A DNA stretch of 64,000 nucleotides from Pedobacter ginsengisoli. Its GTDB lineage: Bacteria; Bacteroidota; Bacteroidia; Sphingobacteriales; Sphingobacteriaceae. Where the stretch lies: contig NZ_CP024091.1 in NCBI RefSeq assembly GCF_002736205.1, positions 1,674,001 to 1,738,000 on the forward strand, given 5' to 3'. Below are positions 18,999 through 29,025 of the stretch, piece by piece; positions within the stretch are counted from its first letter, which is position 1; every line of letters starts with the position of its first letter. The notes under the pieces are model-generated. The model was not told where the DNA came from, searched no databases, and was given only the letters and a program-made list of their open reading frames with translations. The translations under genes were made by a program, and so were the position numbers.

Positions 18999-20396
18999 AT
19001 GGCATTTAATAAAATTACAACCGACCTATTAGATCAGATAAAAATAATTATTGGCGCACCTAATGTATTTACAGATGAGGAATCCCTAAATACCTATAGT
19101 CATGATGAAACAGAAGATCTAAAATACTATCCGGAAGTTGTAGTAAAACCAACTGACGCAGCTGCAATTTCTGCTTTATTAAAGCTATGCAATGAACATC
19201 ATATCCCTGTTACTCCGCGTGGTGGAGGTACCGGACTTAGTGGCGCTGCGCTACCTGTTTATGGTGGTGTGCTTTTATCGATGGAAAAGTTTAAGGCTAT
19301 AATTGAGATAGATACTGAAAACCTGCAGGCAACGGTTGAACCTGGAGTTATAACTGAAGACTTTATAAATGCGGTTGGGGAACATGGATTGCTATATCCT
19401 GTAGATCCATCGAGCAAGGGTTCTTGCTTTATTGGTGGCAATGTTGCCCATGGCTCTGGCGGCCCCAGAGTTGTTAAATATGGAACAATAAGGGAGTATA
19501 TTTTAAATCTGGAGGTTGTATTGCCAACAGGCGAAATTATTTGGACGGGTGCCAATACATTAAAGTATGCATCTGGTTACAATCTTACTCAAATGATGAT
19601 TGGCTCTGAAGGTACCTTAGCTGTTGTTACTAAAATAGTAACAAAGCTGGTTCCTAAACCGCAACAAAGTGTTTTAATGCTTGCTTCTTTTGGAGAAAAT
19701 GAAAAGGCATGCGCTGCTGTTTCGGCAATATTTAGAGCCGGCATTGTTCCATCAGCCTTAGAATTTATGGAAAGAAAAGGAGTGGAGTGGGTTATTAAAT
19801 TTGACGATATTAAGTTTGATTTAAAAGACGATGTAAACGCTTTCCTTTTAATTGAGTTTGATGGCGACGATATGGATTCGATTTTTAAAGATTGCGAAAA
19901 AGTAAACCTCGTTCTTGAGCAGTTTGAGTGCAGTGAGGTTCTTTTTGCTGATACGGCTCAACAAAAAGAGGATTTATGGCGTATGCGCCGTACTATGGCT
20001 GAATCTGTCAAATCAAATTCAGTTTATAAAGAAGAAGATACTGTTGTGCCCAGGGCTGCCTTGCCAAAGTTGATTAATGGAATAAAAGAAATAGGATCCA
20101 GATATGGATTTGAGAGTGTTTGTTATGGCCATGCAGGAGATGGCAACCTTCATATCAACATCATTAAAGCAGGAATGAGTGATGAGGATTGGAAAAATAA
20201 ACTTAAAGATGGTATTGTAGAAATATTTGAATTAACCAGTGCTTTGGGAGGTACAATTTCCGGAGAACACGGTATTGGATTGGTTCAGAAAGAATTTATG
20301 CCTATAAAATACAGTCAGATTAACCTTAACTTGATGAGGGGAATTAAAGGCGTATTTGACCCCAATGGCATCCTAAACCCTGGTAAAATCTTTTAG
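18999..20396 (+). CDS. FAD-linked 2-hydroxyacid oxidase/dehydrogenase, GlcD-like
   Basis: 465 residues. It has a VAO-type FAD-binding domain (PEVVVKPTDAAAISALLKLC; VTPRGGGTGLSGAALPVYGG; GNVAHGSGGPRVVKYG; MIGSEGTLAVVTKI) and a C-terminal oxidase domain with the metal-site CYGHAGDGNLHINII and TISGEHGIGLVQKEF. It probably oxidises glycolate or D-lactate and passes electrons to quinone. No GlcE/GlcF subunits are adjacent, so it likely works as a single-subunit enzyme, as is common in Bacteroidetes. Substrate cannot be set from sequence. Confidence 0.9.
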   Translation: MAFNKITTDLLDQIKIIIGAPNVFTDEESLNTYSHDETEDLKYYPEVVVKPTDAAAISALLKLCNEHHIPVTPRGGGTGLSGAALPVYGGVLLSMEKFKAIIEIDTENLQATVEPGVITEDFINAVGEHGLLYPVDPSSKGSCFIGGNVAHGSGGPRVVKYGTIREYILNLEVVLPTGEIIWTGANTLKYASGYNLTQMMIGSEGTLAVVTKIVTKLVPKPQQSVLMLASFGENEKACAAVSAIFRAGIVPSALEFMERKGVEWVIKFDDIKFDLKDDVNAFLLIEFDGDDMDSIFKDCEKVNLVLEQFECSEVLFADTAQQKEDLWRMRRTMAESVKSNSVYKEEDTVVPRAALPKLINGIKEIGSRYGFESVCYGHAGDGNLHINIIKAGMSDEDWKNKLKDGIVEIFELTSALGGTISGEHGIGLVQKEFMPIKYSQINLNLMRGIKGVFDPNGILNPGKIF

Positions 20397-20413
20397 AAAC
20401 AGGAGCAGCCCGG

Positions 20414-20905
20414 TTAATTGTTATCGAGCTGCTCAAAAATCATCATCTTGTTTTTTTCTTCTTCAGGTATTGGTGCTGATGTTTTAGCTTCATAATCAAA
20501 AGCTACGCACACTGTTTTCCCTTTACTGCAAACTACTTCCTGGCCATTTTCCATTTTTATTAATAAGTATTCCAGATCAAAACTGCTTTTTCCTATCCTG
20601 GAAGTTCTCACATAAATACTAATCTTATCTTCCAGAAAAATGGGAACAATGTATTCTAAAGAGGCGTGAGCAATAACAACACCTGTTTTTTTCCAATCCC
20701 ATTGTACAGCTTGTTTCCAATATTTGGCCCGTGCAATTTCCATATAGGTAAAGTAGGTTGCATTGTTTACATGCCCCATCATATCAAAATCTGCAAATCG
20801 TGTTTCGATATTGGTTTTATACTTAAAACTGTCTATTTGATTCACGATATCTGCCGTTTTGTCTTGCTTTGTTGTTTTGTTGCGCCAAAATGTCTTTAAA
20901 ATCAT
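20414..20905 (-). CDS. 4-hydroxybenzoyl-CoA-type acyl-CoA thioesterase
   Basis: 163 residues, a hot-dog fold thioesterase of the YbgC/4HBT type. The active-site segment TRFADFDMMGHVNNATYFTYMEIARAKYW (residues ~37-65) carries the catalytic Asp and HVNN motif. SLEYIVPIFLEDKISIYVRTSRIGKSSFDLEY is the central beta sheet. It hydrolyses an acyl-CoA; chain specificity unknown. It converges on the GlcD-like gene (17 bp between stops) and is divergent from hsp20. Confidence 0.9.
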   Translation of the reverse strand: MILKTFWRNKTTKQDKTADIVNQIDSFKYKTNIETRFADFDMMGHVNNATYFTYMEIARAKYWKQAVQWDWKKTGVVIAHASLEYIVPIFLEDKISIYVRTSRIGKSSFDLEYLLIKMENGQEVVCSKGKTVCVAFDYEAKTSAPIPEEEKNKMMIFEQLDNN

Positions 20906-20981
20906 AAATAATTGGGTTGGTATAGGAGTTGATTATAGAGTTTATATAAAATTTAAAACAAAAAAATAGGAGACATAAACG

Positions 20982-21413
20982 ATGACACTAGTAAAATTTA
21001 ACAACAGAACCAGGAACACCGCACCTTACTTTAACAATGTATTTGACTCTTTGTTTAGCGAAGCCATAAATAAAAACTTAACCGTTAACAAAGTACCGGG
21101 AGTAAATATTTTAGAAACGGAAGCTGAATACAAGATTGAAATTGCTGCTCCGGGTTTAACTAAAGAAGATTTTCAAATCAACTTAAAAAAAGATACACTT
21201 TCTGTTTGGGCTGAGAAAAAAGTAAGCGAAACAGAAGAGAAAAAAGATTATACACGCAGAGAATTTGATTACTTCTCGTTTGCAAGGTCATTTGTTTTGC
21301 CTGAAAGCGTAAACGCAGATAATATTACTGCTGAATATGTTAACGGGATTTTAAACATCACGATTGGAAAAGATGAAGTAAAATCTCAAAATAAAGAAAT
21401 TAAAGTTTCATAA
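20982..21413 (+). CDS. Small heat shock protein Hsp20
   Basis: 143 residues. ATP-independent holdase. The alpha-crystallin domain spans residues ~35-140: VNILETEAEYKIEIAAPGLTKEDFQINL, then the beta strand with LSVWAEK, and SFARSFVLPESVNADNITAEYVNGILNI with a C-terminal basic tail. It is a single gene with its own terminator. An AGGAGA-like purine patch (tagGAGAcataaacgATG) precedes the start, unusual for this phylum, where Shine-Dalgarno sites are weak. Confidence 0.95.
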   Translation: MTLVKFNNRTRNTAPYFNNVFDSLFSEAINKNLTVNKVPGVNILETEAEYKIEIAAPGLTKEDFQINLKKDTLSVWAEKKVSETEEKKDYTRREFDYFSFARSFVLPESVNADNITAEYVNGILNITIGKDEVKSQNKEIKVS

Positions 21414-21443
21414 TAAGGTTAGAGTTTGGTTTTTTAGGATGAT

Positions 21444-21478
21444 AAGGGTGTGCCGCAAGGTGCACCCTTTCTTTTTTT
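21444..21478 (+). terminator. Intrinsic terminator after hsp20
   Basis: AAGGGTGTGCC (21444-21454) folds onto GGTGCACCCTT (21459-21469) with two wobble pairs and a four-base loop, followed by CTTTTTTT. Plus-strand orientation. Confidence 0.85.
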
Positions 21479-21605
21479 ATCTTAATTTTTAAATATAAAT
21501 AAAGTGATGCAAGGGAAGTTCTACGGTTTACATATGGATTTATCCCTATCAACTCCCTATTAAGTCCCTGTTTAGCCCGTATATAATCCGCATGCTGAAA
21601 TTACT

Positions 21606-21635
21606 AAAAAAAAGCCTGCACAAATTAGTGTACAG
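21606..21635 (-). terminator. Intrinsic terminator after arginine decarboxylase
   Basis: Read on the minus strand, AGCCTGTACAC and GTGCAGGCT pair around a short AT loop and are followed by TTTTTTTTAG. It lies about 35 bp after the stop of the arginine decarboxylase gene. Confidence 0.82.
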
Positions 21636-21671
21636 GCTCAATGTTATTATGAAATTAATTTATTAAAAGAT

Positions 21672-23063
21672 CTAGGTGTAGCCTAGAATTTTAAGCACCT
21701 GTTTACTGTTTTGCTCTTCACCAAATACTTCAAAGTTGAATGTTTCATCTCTGTTTCTGCGGATAATAACATGCTTAGGACTAGGCAATAAGCAGTGATG
21801 TATACCACCATAACCACTTAGTACTTCCTGGTATGCCCCGGTATTAAAGAAGCCAAGGTATTGTACTTTACGTGTTTTTGGCATAAACACACTATTCATG
21901 TGCGCTTCCTGATTGTAGTAATCTTGTCCATCGCAGGTAATACCGCCTAAGTTTACCCTTTCGTATTCGGCATCCCAGTTATTCACCGGAAGTAAAATAT
22001 ACTTTTGGTTTAACGCCCAAACATCCGGAAGATTGGTGATAAATGATCCATCAAGCATTAGCCACTTCTCTCTGTCGTTCTGTTGTTTACGGCCTAATAC
22101 TTTATATAAAATACCTGAGGCCTCTGCAACAGTGTATTTTCCGAATTCAGTAATAATATCAGGCTCAACAACATCATGCTCTGCACAGATCTCTTTAATC
22201 CTTTTTACGATCTCATTAACCATGTATTCATAATCAAAATCGAACACTAATGAATCTTTAAATGGCATACCACCACCAATATCCAATGTATCCAATTCAG
22301 GGTTAATTTTCTTAAATTTACAGTAAAGCGTAACGTATTTCTCTAATTCGTTCCAATAATAAGGCGAATCAGTAATACCCGAATTAATGAAGAAATGCAA
22401 AAGCTTAACCCTGAAATTTGGGTTAGCCGAGATTTTATTGTTGTAAAACTCAATTACATCCTCTAAACGAACACCTAATCTTGAAGTATAAAATTGGGAA
22501 TCCGGTTGTTCCTCAGCCGCGATACGGATACCAAGATTACAAGGAGTATCCATTTCAACTTCATCATCAAAAAGGTTAAACTCTTCTTTATTATCTAAAA
22601 CAGGGATGATGTTTTTATATCCATCGTGCAACATATCTATAATATATTGCTTGTATTGATACGTTTTAAAACCGTTACATATTACGGTTATGTCTTTTGT
22701 TAAAGCACCTTTCTTTTCTAATGCCTCAATCATAGGCATATCAAAAGCAGATGAAGTTTCTAAGTGAATACCATTTTTAAGCGCCTCTTCTACAATATGA
22801 CGGAAGTGGGAACTTTTGGTACAATAACAATACTTATAGTCTCCGCGATAGTTGTTCTTGATGATAGCCGTTTGGAACAACAACTTGGCTTGCTGGATCT
22901 TTTTACTAATTAAAGGAAGGTAGGTAAAACGCAATGGCGTGCCATAGGTTTCAATCATTTCCATTAGATTTAGATCTTGAAAATATAATTCGTCGTCTAT
23001 AACGCTGAAACCTTCCTGAGGAAAACCAACACTTAGATCAAGAAATTCGGAGTAACTCTGCAT
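21672..23063 (-). CDS. speA: Arginine decarboxylase (short Bacteroidetes type, PLP alanine-racemase fold)
   Basis: 463 residues. A fold-type III PLP decarboxylase related to biosynthetic SpeA but lacking the long inserts of the ~630-residue proteobacterial enzyme. Visible: the PLP lysine region YKYCYCTKSSHFRHIVEEAL (K ~82), TLDIGGGMPFKDSL (phosphate loop), ITEFGKYTVAEASGILYKVLG and the C-terminal NTGAYQEVLSGYGGIHHCLLPSP. It would produce agmatine from arginine for polyamine synthesis. The divergent neighbour is an arginase/agmatinase family enzyme, consistent with arginine or agmatine metabolism. Lysine or DAP decarboxylase activity is less likely. Confidence 0.85.
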   Translation of the reverse strand: MQSYSEFLDLSVGFPQEGFSVIDDELYFQDLNLMEMIETYGTPLRFTYLPLISKKIQQAKLLFQTAIIKNNYRGDYKYCYCTKSSHFRHIVEEALKNGIHLETSSAFDMPMIEALEKKGALTKDITVICNGFKTYQYKQYIIDMLHDGYKNIIPVLDNKEEFNLFDDEVEMDTPCNLGIRIAAEEQPDSQFYTSRLGVRLEDVIEFYNNKISANPNFRVKLLHFFINSGITDSPYYWNELEKYVTLYCKFKKINPELDTLDIGGGMPFKDSLVFDFDYEYMVNEIVKRIKEICAEHDVVEPDIITEFGKYTVAEASGILYKVLGRKQQNDREKWLMLDGSFITNLPDVWALNQKYILLPVNNWDAEYERVNLGGITCDGQDYYNQEAHMNSVFMPKTRKVQYLGFFNTGAYQEVLSGYGGIHHCLLPSPKHVIIRRNRDETFNFEVFGEEQNSKQVLKILGYT

Positions 23064-23166
23064 TTTTTATATTTTTGAACTATTATTTATAGGGTTTGGC
23101 AAATTAAAATGAGTTAATTTTGTTGCCAAAGATAAACACTTTATAAAATACACCCGTATTTTTTTT

Positions 23167-24117
23167 ATGACTAAGACTTTAAAAATTATTGAGGTAAAAT
23201 CAGAGATCGGTGCCGGTACACGGGGAGCCAGTTTAGGGGTGGATGCAATTAAGATTGCTGCGCTTGATTTTGGCAGTCGTTTCTTTAAAAAACATAAAAC
23301 TGTAGAGGTTCCAAATGAGAACCACTTGCTGCTAGAAACTACTGGCAGTCCGTTTGCAAAGCGTATATCCGGAATACTTACAATGGTAGAACGGGTAAGT
23401 GATGAGGTAAATTCAACTTTAAATAAAAATGAGTTTCCTATTGTACTTGCCGGCGATCATAGTACTGCTGCAGGAACAATTGCAGGTATTAAGACGGCTT
23501 TTCCGAAGGCTAAGTTAGGAGTTATATGGATTGATGCCCATGCTGATATTCACTCGCCTTATACAACACCCTCGGGAAATATGCACGGAATGCCTTTAGC
23601 AATGGCTCTTGATGAAGACAATACAGAATCAAAAGTTAATATACTTGATCAGGAAACCATTAATTATTGGTATCAACTAAAAAATGTAGGTAATATTGCT
23701 CCGAAAATTAACTATAGGGATTTGGTATTAATATCGGCCAGGGATATGGAAAAGCCAGAGGAGTACCTGCTTAAAAAAAATAAAGTTAAAATATTTACTA
23801 CTGCCGAGTTAAGAAAAAGAGGAGTAGAGCGTACGGTTATTGAAACTCTTAAGTATCTGGATCACTGTGATATGATTTATGTATCCTTTGATGTTGATTC
23901 ACTTGATCCTACTGCATCCAGAGGAACCGGAACTCCTGTTGCTCAGGGATTAACAGAACGGGAAGCTGGCAATTTAATGTCGCGGCTAATTACCAATCAA
24001 AAGGTTTGCTGCTTCGAAATTGTTGAAGTAAACCCAACACTTGATAAGGAAAATCAAATGGCTGAACATGCTTTTGAGATTTTAATTAAAGCTACTAATG
24101 CTTTTAGAAACGAATAA
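23167..24117 (+). CDS. Arginase/agmatinase family ureohydrolase
   Basis: 316 residues, binuclear-manganese ureohydrolase. Metal ligands are all present: the His in LAGDHSTAAG, the DAHAD motif in VIWIDAHADIHSPYTTPSGN, and the two Asp in VSFDVDSLDPTASRGTGTPV. The SGNMHGMPLAMAL loop is closer to arginase than to agmatinase. The nearby divergent arginine decarboxylase would instead favour agmatine hydrolysis. I therefore leave the substrate (arginine versus agmatine) open. argS follows 24 bp downstream, so both arginine-using genes probably share a transcript. Confidence 0.88.
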   Translation: MTKTLKIIEVKSEIGAGTRGASLGVDAIKIAALDFGSRFFKKHKTVEVPNENHLLLETTGSPFAKRISGILTMVERVSDEVNSTLNKNEFPIVLAGDHSTAAGTIAGIKTAFPKAKLGVIWIDAHADIHSPYTTPSGNMHGMPLAMALDEDNTESKVNILDQETINYWYQLKNVGNIAPKINYRDLVLISARDMEKPEEYLLKKNKVKIFTTAELRKRGVERTVIETLKYLDHCDMIYVSFDVDSLDPTASRGTGTPVAQGLTEREAGNLMSRLITNQKVCCFEIVEVNPTLDKENQMAEHAFEILIKATNAFRNE

Positions 24118-24141
24118 AAACGCTCCAAATAAGATAAGAAC

Positions 24142-25917
24142 ATGAATATTGAACAACATATAGTAACTGCAACTATAGCAGCAGTAAAGCAATTATACGA
24201 TCAGGATATCCCTGAAAATCAGATTAACCTACAGGATACAAGAACTGAATTTGAAGGACAAATAACAATCGTTGTGTTTCCTGTGGTTAGGTTTTCTAAA
24301 AAATCACCGGAGGTAACAGCAAATGATCTTGGCGAATATTTAGTAGCTAACGTACCAGACATTACTGCATTTAATGTGATTAAGGGATTTTTGAACTTAA
24401 CTGTTGCTGACTCATATTGGATAAATTTATTTAATAATGAGTTGCTTAATCCTTCATTTGGATCTATAAAACCAAATGGCCAGAAAGTGATGGTTGAATA
24501 TTCTTCTCCCAACACTAATAAACCTTTACACCTGGGCCACGTGAGAAATAACCTGTTAGGTTATTCTGTAGCTGAATTGCTTAAGGCTGATGGTTATGAG
24601 GTGATTAAGGTGAATTTAGTGAATGATAGGGGTATCCATATTTGCAAGTCGATGTTGGCATGGCAAAAATGGGGCAACGGCGAAACTCCTGAAAGTGCTT
24701 TCTTAAAAGGAGATCACCTTGTAGGTAAATACTATGTGATTTTTGATAAGGAGTACAAGAAGGAAATAGAGGCATTAAAAGCTGAAGGACAAACGGAAGA
24801 AGAAGCCAAAAAGAATGCCCCGTTAATTATTGAGGCGCAAAAAATGCTTCAGGATTGGGAGGCTGGTGATGCGGAGGTTATTGATCTTTGGAAAAAGATG
24901 AATGGCTGGGTTTACGATGGATTTGCTGTAACCTACAAAAATCTGGGTGTTGATTTTGATAAATACTATTATGAAAGTAACACCTATTTATTAGGAAAAG
25001 GAACTGTGGATGAGGGACTTGAAAAGGGCGTTTTCTTTAAAAAACCAGATGGTTCTGTATGGATTGATTTAACTGCTGATGGCTTAGACCAGAAATTGGT
25101 TTTACGTGCTGACGGAACTTCGGTTTATATTACTCAGGATTTGGGTACCGCCCAAATGAAACATGATGACTTTAAAATGGATCAATCGCTATATGTGGTT
25201 GGTAATGAACAAGACTACCACTTTAAGGTGTTGTTTTTAATACTAGAGAAACTTGGGAAATCGTGGGCTAAAGGCATGCATCATTTATCGTATGGGATGG
25301 TTGATTTGCCTAGCGGTAAAATGAAATCGAGAGAGGGAACTGTGGTTGATGCTGATGATCTGATTGCTGAAATGGTGACTACAGCTAAGCAAAAAACCGA
25401 GGTATTAGGTAAGGTGAACAACTTTTCTGAAGAGGAAAAGGAAGCTTTGTATAGCCAAATTGGATTGGGTGCTTTAAAGTATTTCCTTTTAAAGGTTGAA
25501 CCTAAAAAGCGTTTACTTTTTGACCCTTCTGAATCAATAGATTTTCAAGGTAACACTGGTCCGTTTATTCAATACACCCATGCGCGTATCAAATCTTTGC
25601 TAACCAAGGGATCATATATTGCTACCCAAGCTCCTGATGTAGCTATTACTGCTACAGAACTGGAGATGATCATGCTGTTGGCAAAATACCCATCAGAAAT
25701 ATCTGCAGCAGCTAAAGCTTATAGTCCTGCAACGTTAGCAAATTACCTTTATGAGGTAGCCAAAATGTTTAACAAGTTCTATCATGAAGTTCCACCTATT
25801 GTTAAAGAGGAAAATGCTGCACTTAAGCAGCATCGCCTGAATTTAAGTGCGGTAACTGCCGAAATCCTTAAAAAAGGAATGAACATACTTGGTATTACTG
25901 TACCAGAAAGAATGTAA
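24142..25917 (+). CDS. argS: Arginyl-tRNA synthetase
   Basis: 591 residues, class I synthetase charging tRNA-Arg. The N-terminal Add1-like region is followed by the HIGH box in EYSSPNTNKPLHLGHVRNN (residues ~118-136). The KMSKS-equivalent is degenerate (SGKMKSREGTVV, residue ~395), as usual for ArgRS. The C-terminal anticodon-binding DALR helical domain ends with GITVPERM. Y-T-H in NTGPFIQYTHARIKSLL is typical. Full length, with its own strong terminator. Confidence 0.96.
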   Translation: MNIEQHIVTATIAAVKQLYDQDIPENQINLQDTRTEFEGQITIVVFPVVRFSKKSPEVTANDLGEYLVANVPDITAFNVIKGFLNLTVADSYWINLFNNELLNPSFGSIKPNGQKVMVEYSSPNTNKPLHLGHVRNNLLGYSVAELLKADGYEVIKVNLVNDRGIHICKSMLAWQKWGNGETPESAFLKGDHLVGKYYVIFDKEYKKEIEALKAEGQTEEEAKKNAPLIIEAQKMLQDWEAGDAEVIDLWKKMNGWVYDGFAVTYKNLGVDFDKYYYESNTYLLGKGTVDEGLEKGVFFKKPDGSVWIDLTADGLDQKLVLRADGTSVYITQDLGTAQMKHDDFKMDQSLYVVGNEQDYHFKVLFLILEKLGKSWAKGMHHLSYGMVDLPSGKMKSREGTVVDADDLIAEMVTTAKQKTEVLGKVNNFSEEEKEALYSQIGLGALKYFLLKVEPKKRLLFDPSESIDFQGNTGPFIQYTHARIKSLLTKGSYIATQAPDVAITATELEMIMLLAKYPSEISAAAKAYSPATLANYLYEVAKMFNKFYHEVPPIVKEENAALKQHRLNLSAVTAEILKKGMNILGITVPERM

Positions 25918-25931
25918 TTTTATATAAATAG

Positions 25932-25962
25932 ACAGGCCCGGCAACTTAAACGCCGGGCCTGT
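25932..25962. terminator. Bidirectional terminator between argS and the CotH gene
   Basis: ACAGGCCCGGC at 25932-25942 and GCCGGGCCTGT at 25952-25962 form a perfect GC-rich 11-bp stem with a 9-base loop, followed by TTTTG. The convergent CotH gene stops at 25967, so the hairpin probably serves both genes. Confidence 0.88.
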
Positions 25963-25966
25963 TTTG

Positions 25967-27736
25967 TTAAAAGCCAGCTACATATTGGTCTATATACCCT
26001 ACACGCTTGTTCATCCAGGTCCGCATGTTCTGATAATCGGCCATAAAATCCCCACTGCCAGTACCCCATTTGGTATAATCTCTTTTCCTTGAAGCTTCAA
26101 TAGTACTTGCGTATTTATCGAGGTATAACATTAGCTCAGGTACTTTTGTCGACTTAAAAGAGGCCCATTTTTGTTTAAATAATGTTTTTACTTTCGGATC
26201 ACTTAGTAGTCGCTTAAAGAATACAGTGCCTGCAGAAGAAGAATTCCACAGTAAATCGTTATTGTATTTTACAAAATGAGTACCTGTGCCTTCAAAGCCA
26301 AAAGCCCAGTCAAAGTCCCATAAAGGTCCAAAGCTGTATTTTCCATTTTTCGGCTTGTATACATAAAGACTTTTTGGATGGTTAAGCTCCTCATTGTCTG
26401 TTAGGTTACATACAATAAATAAATCTACGAGTGAGTTGATATCCAGATAATCTGAATAATTGTTGCCCGGAAAAGCAGAAGAAGCGATGGCATTCTCCAT
26501 AACCTGAAATTCATTTTGTAATGCATTTAACCCTGCCTCAGAACTGATGTCGGGATATTTAACCATTACCGGCAGGTTATAATTAGTGGATTTAAACTTC
26601 CAGGGCTCGTCAAAATAGGCATCCAGTTCTAACAGGGTACCGCCATCTTCAATGTTTACGCGGTTTGTAGCTACGGCAACTTGTTCGGTAAAAACATAGC
26701 TACCCATGTAGGTATCGTTTATGGTTAACTCAACGGGAATAATGTGATTGGTGTATGGCATCTGCAGTAGCTGACCTGCTTTCATGGCCACCGCGTTGAA
26801 CATCAAAGTGGGATCCAGATAGTTTGCCAGTAGTACCCAATCTTTTTCTTCTGCAAGTCCCAGCAGTGCTGCTTTCTTGTCCAACTTTAAGCGGTATGGC
26901 TTTTTAGGATATCCCCAGGTTGAATTCCCTCTACCTTTTATTCTGGTTGTGCCAGAATAGTCCTGGAATCCGCCCAGGCCCTCAATTTTTATTGTAGCCT
27001 GTAAATAATCGTCTTTTGATACAATTGGGGCATTTCCTGCGGTTGTTATACTAATTCGTGGAACAGATGCTTCCCAATCAATACTGATCAGGTACTCTGC
27101 TTTGGTGCCATATCGGGATGTCAGCGTATATTTTACAGGCTGGCTGAAATCAACGACTGTTTTACCACTTTCTTGCACAATACCATCTATAGTGACTGAA
27201 GTGGCTTGGGTTGAAAATGTAGCAATTAGCTTCTGTTTGAAATATTTTAGTTTCGCAGTTGCCTTATTGCCATTAATCGTAAAATTAAGGTCAGCTGGCA
27301 GATCGGGATTATTTGTTTTTAAAATGGAAAAGGCATTCAAAATTAGCCCTGGATCATCAACCTGCCTAATAGTTACGGTGTAGGTTTGCTCTGAGCCATC
27401 TTCGGCAGTAATAACGTATTTGACAGGCAATGAAAAGTCCTGAACAGAAAGGGTAGATTGCTGAGTACTTCCTTTTACGGTTACACTTTTTCCGGTAATA
27501 GTAAATGTTGCTTTAAGGCTGCTCACATTTAAACCCTTACTAACCGGAAGCACTATACTGTTCCCGCTGATTTCTCCGTTGATATCAATTTTAATAGATT
27601 CGGTGTTGTGGGCCGCTTCAATTTTAAAAGCAGTGATTTCTTTAGCGCTGCTTAAGGGGATGTCCTTTTTCTTACAGCCGGTGGCAATACCCACCACTAG
27701 AAAAAGTAATGCGATTTTTTTGGTTAAGTGGTTCAT
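25967..27736 (-). CDS. CotH kinase family lipoprotein with N-terminal Ig-like repeats
   Basis: 589 residues. A lipoprotein signal peptide ends at a lipobox (LLFLVVGIATGCKKKD). Two or three DUF5018-like beta repeats follow (residues ~35-225; AEDGSEQTYTVTIRQ and TSRYGTKAEYLISID). The CotH domain occupies residues ~230-585, with RIKGRGNSTWGYPKKPYRLKL, KDWVLLANYLDPTLMFN and the putative active site GPLWDFDWAFGFE. CotH proteins are secreted atypical protein kinases in spores and fungi; in Bacteroidetes they are cell-surface proteins of unknown target. Monocistronic. Confidence 0.9.
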   Translation of the reverse strand: MNHLTKKIALLFLVVGIATGCKKKDIPLSSAKEITAFKIEAAHNTESIKIDINGEISGNSIVLPVSKGLNVSSLKATFTITGKSVTVKGSTQQSTLSVQDFSLPVKYVITAEDGSEQTYTVTIRQVDDPGLILNAFSILKTNNPDLPADLNFTINGNKATAKLKYFKQKLIATFSTQATSVTIDGIVQESGKTVVDFSQPVKYTLTSRYGTKAEYLISIDWEASVPRISITTAGNAPIVSKDDYLQATIKIEGLGGFQDYSGTTRIKGRGNSTWGYPKKPYRLKLDKKAALLGLAEEKDWVLLANYLDPTLMFNAVAMKAGQLLQMPYTNHIIPVELTINDTYMGSYVFTEQVAVATNRVNIEDGGTLLELDAYFDEPWKFKSTNYNLPVMVKYPDISSEAGLNALQNEFQVMENAIASSAFPGNNYSDYLDINSLVDLFIVCNLTDNEELNHPKSLYVYKPKNGKYSFGPLWDFDWAFGFEGTGTHFVKYNNDLLWNSSSAGTVFFKRLLSDPKVKTLFKQKWASFKSTKVPELMLYLDKYASTIEASRKRDYTKWGTGSGDFMADYQNMRTWMNKRVGYIDQYVAGF

Positions 27737-27799
27737 TTGGTTAGTGATATCTTAAAAGTATTACACAATAATAACTTAAAAATATCACACCGTAACATC

Positions 27800-28942
27800 T
27801 TATTTTTCTGTACCTGCCTTTAGAGTAACTGGTTTCTTTTTTCTGAAGGTTGCGAAGCTCATCGGACTTTTAGCAGGACGTTCATCTCCCAATAATACTC
27901 CCCATTGTTTAAACATCACTGTTCTATCAAAAATAACCTTTAAAACAGCAATTACCGGAAGGGAAAGAAACATTCCCGATACTCCGGCAATGCTCCCGCC
28001 AATTATTACTCCTAAAATTGCAAATAAAGCATTGATTTTCACTTTTGAGCCTACAATCCTTGGCATCAGTATGTTATTATCTAGAAACTGAACTACAGCT
28101 ATTACAATTAATACCGTAATAACTGGCCAAAGCTCTGTAGAAGAGGTAAGGGTTAGCAAGACCCCAATAATATTACCAATAAGTGCCCCCACATAGGGAA
28201 TAAGATTTAGAATAGCGAATATAACACCAATTAGCAGGGCGTGCTTAATTCCAACCAGGAACAAGATTCCGCCCAATAGTATAGTCATGTAGCTCACCTG
28301 AATTAATAAACCAACCAGGTAACTTTTTATAATTGCTTCAGTTTCATAGATTGCTTCTTTTACCTTTGGGTGATGCTCTGGTTTAAACCACATAAAAATA
28401 AAGCGCAGCAAAATGTCTTTATAGAACAACATAAGATAGATGTAGATAGGCAGCAAACCAACAAATACAAATACTGAAGTTAGGGTAACAGCAGCTCCGC
28501 TTGCTGCTTTACCAGCCATACCTAATAAATCGTCACTTTTTTCGGTGATAAACTTAAGTTGCTCTGTTGTTGAAATATGACTAACGCTATTTACCCAATT
28601 ACTTAATGCCTTTAGGTGTATATTTACATTGTTTTTTATTTGGGGAAAATCGGATACTAAAATTCCTACCTGTGCTGAAAAAAACCAGACCAGCAATCCT
28701 ATCAATATAACCAGCAGTAAAATTGGGAGTATAATTGCAATTGCTTCGGGTAGTTTTTTTCTAATTAAAAAGCGATAAACCGGCAATACTACAATACTGA
28801 TGAAAAATGCCATAATAACTGGCATAATGATGTTGTTGCCGACTACTAAGATAGCTACTAATAAAACCAGACCCAATAATTCGATTGATCGTTTTACGGT
28901 AAGAGGCATGTCTGTCATAGGTAAAGTATTTAGATTTTTCAT
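27800..28942 (-). CDS. AI-2E family transporter (TqsA/PerM-like permease)
   Basis: 380 residues with seven to eight predicted membrane helices, e.g. SIELLGLVLLVAILVVGNNII at the N-terminus, IILPILLLVILIGLLVWFFS and YMTILLGGILFLVGI. The family signature NLIPYVGALIGNIIGVLL (residue ~245) and the PRIVGSKVKINALFAILGVIIGG segment are present. These are inner-membrane permeases; exporters of autoinducer-2 and Na+/H+-like activities have both been described, so the substrate is unknown. It is divergent from mnmE by 83 bp. Confidence 0.9.
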   Translation of the reverse strand: MKNLNTLPMTDMPLTVKRSIELLGLVLLVAILVVGNNIIMPVIMAFFISIVVLPVYRFLIRKKLPEAIAIILPILLLVILIGLLVWFFSAQVGILVSDFPQIKNNVNIHLKALSNWVNSVSHISTTEQLKFITEKSDDLLGMAGKAASGAAVTLTSVFVFVGLLPIYIYLMLFYKDILLRFIFMWFKPEHHPKVKEAIYETEAIIKSYLVGLLIQVSYMTILLGGILFLVGIKHALLIGVIFAILNLIPYVGALIGNIIGVLLTLTSSTELWPVITVLIVIAVVQFLDNNILMPRIVGSKVKINALFAILGVIIGGSIAGVSGMFLSLPVIAVLKVIFDRTVMFKQWGVLLGDERPAKSPMSFATFRKKKPVTLKAGTEK

Positions 28943-29025
28943 TGAGTAACACTGAAAGGTATGAAATGTTTGGCTAGTTTTGCAAGAAAATACCCTTTTA
29001 GTAAATCTATATCCATATAAAAGAA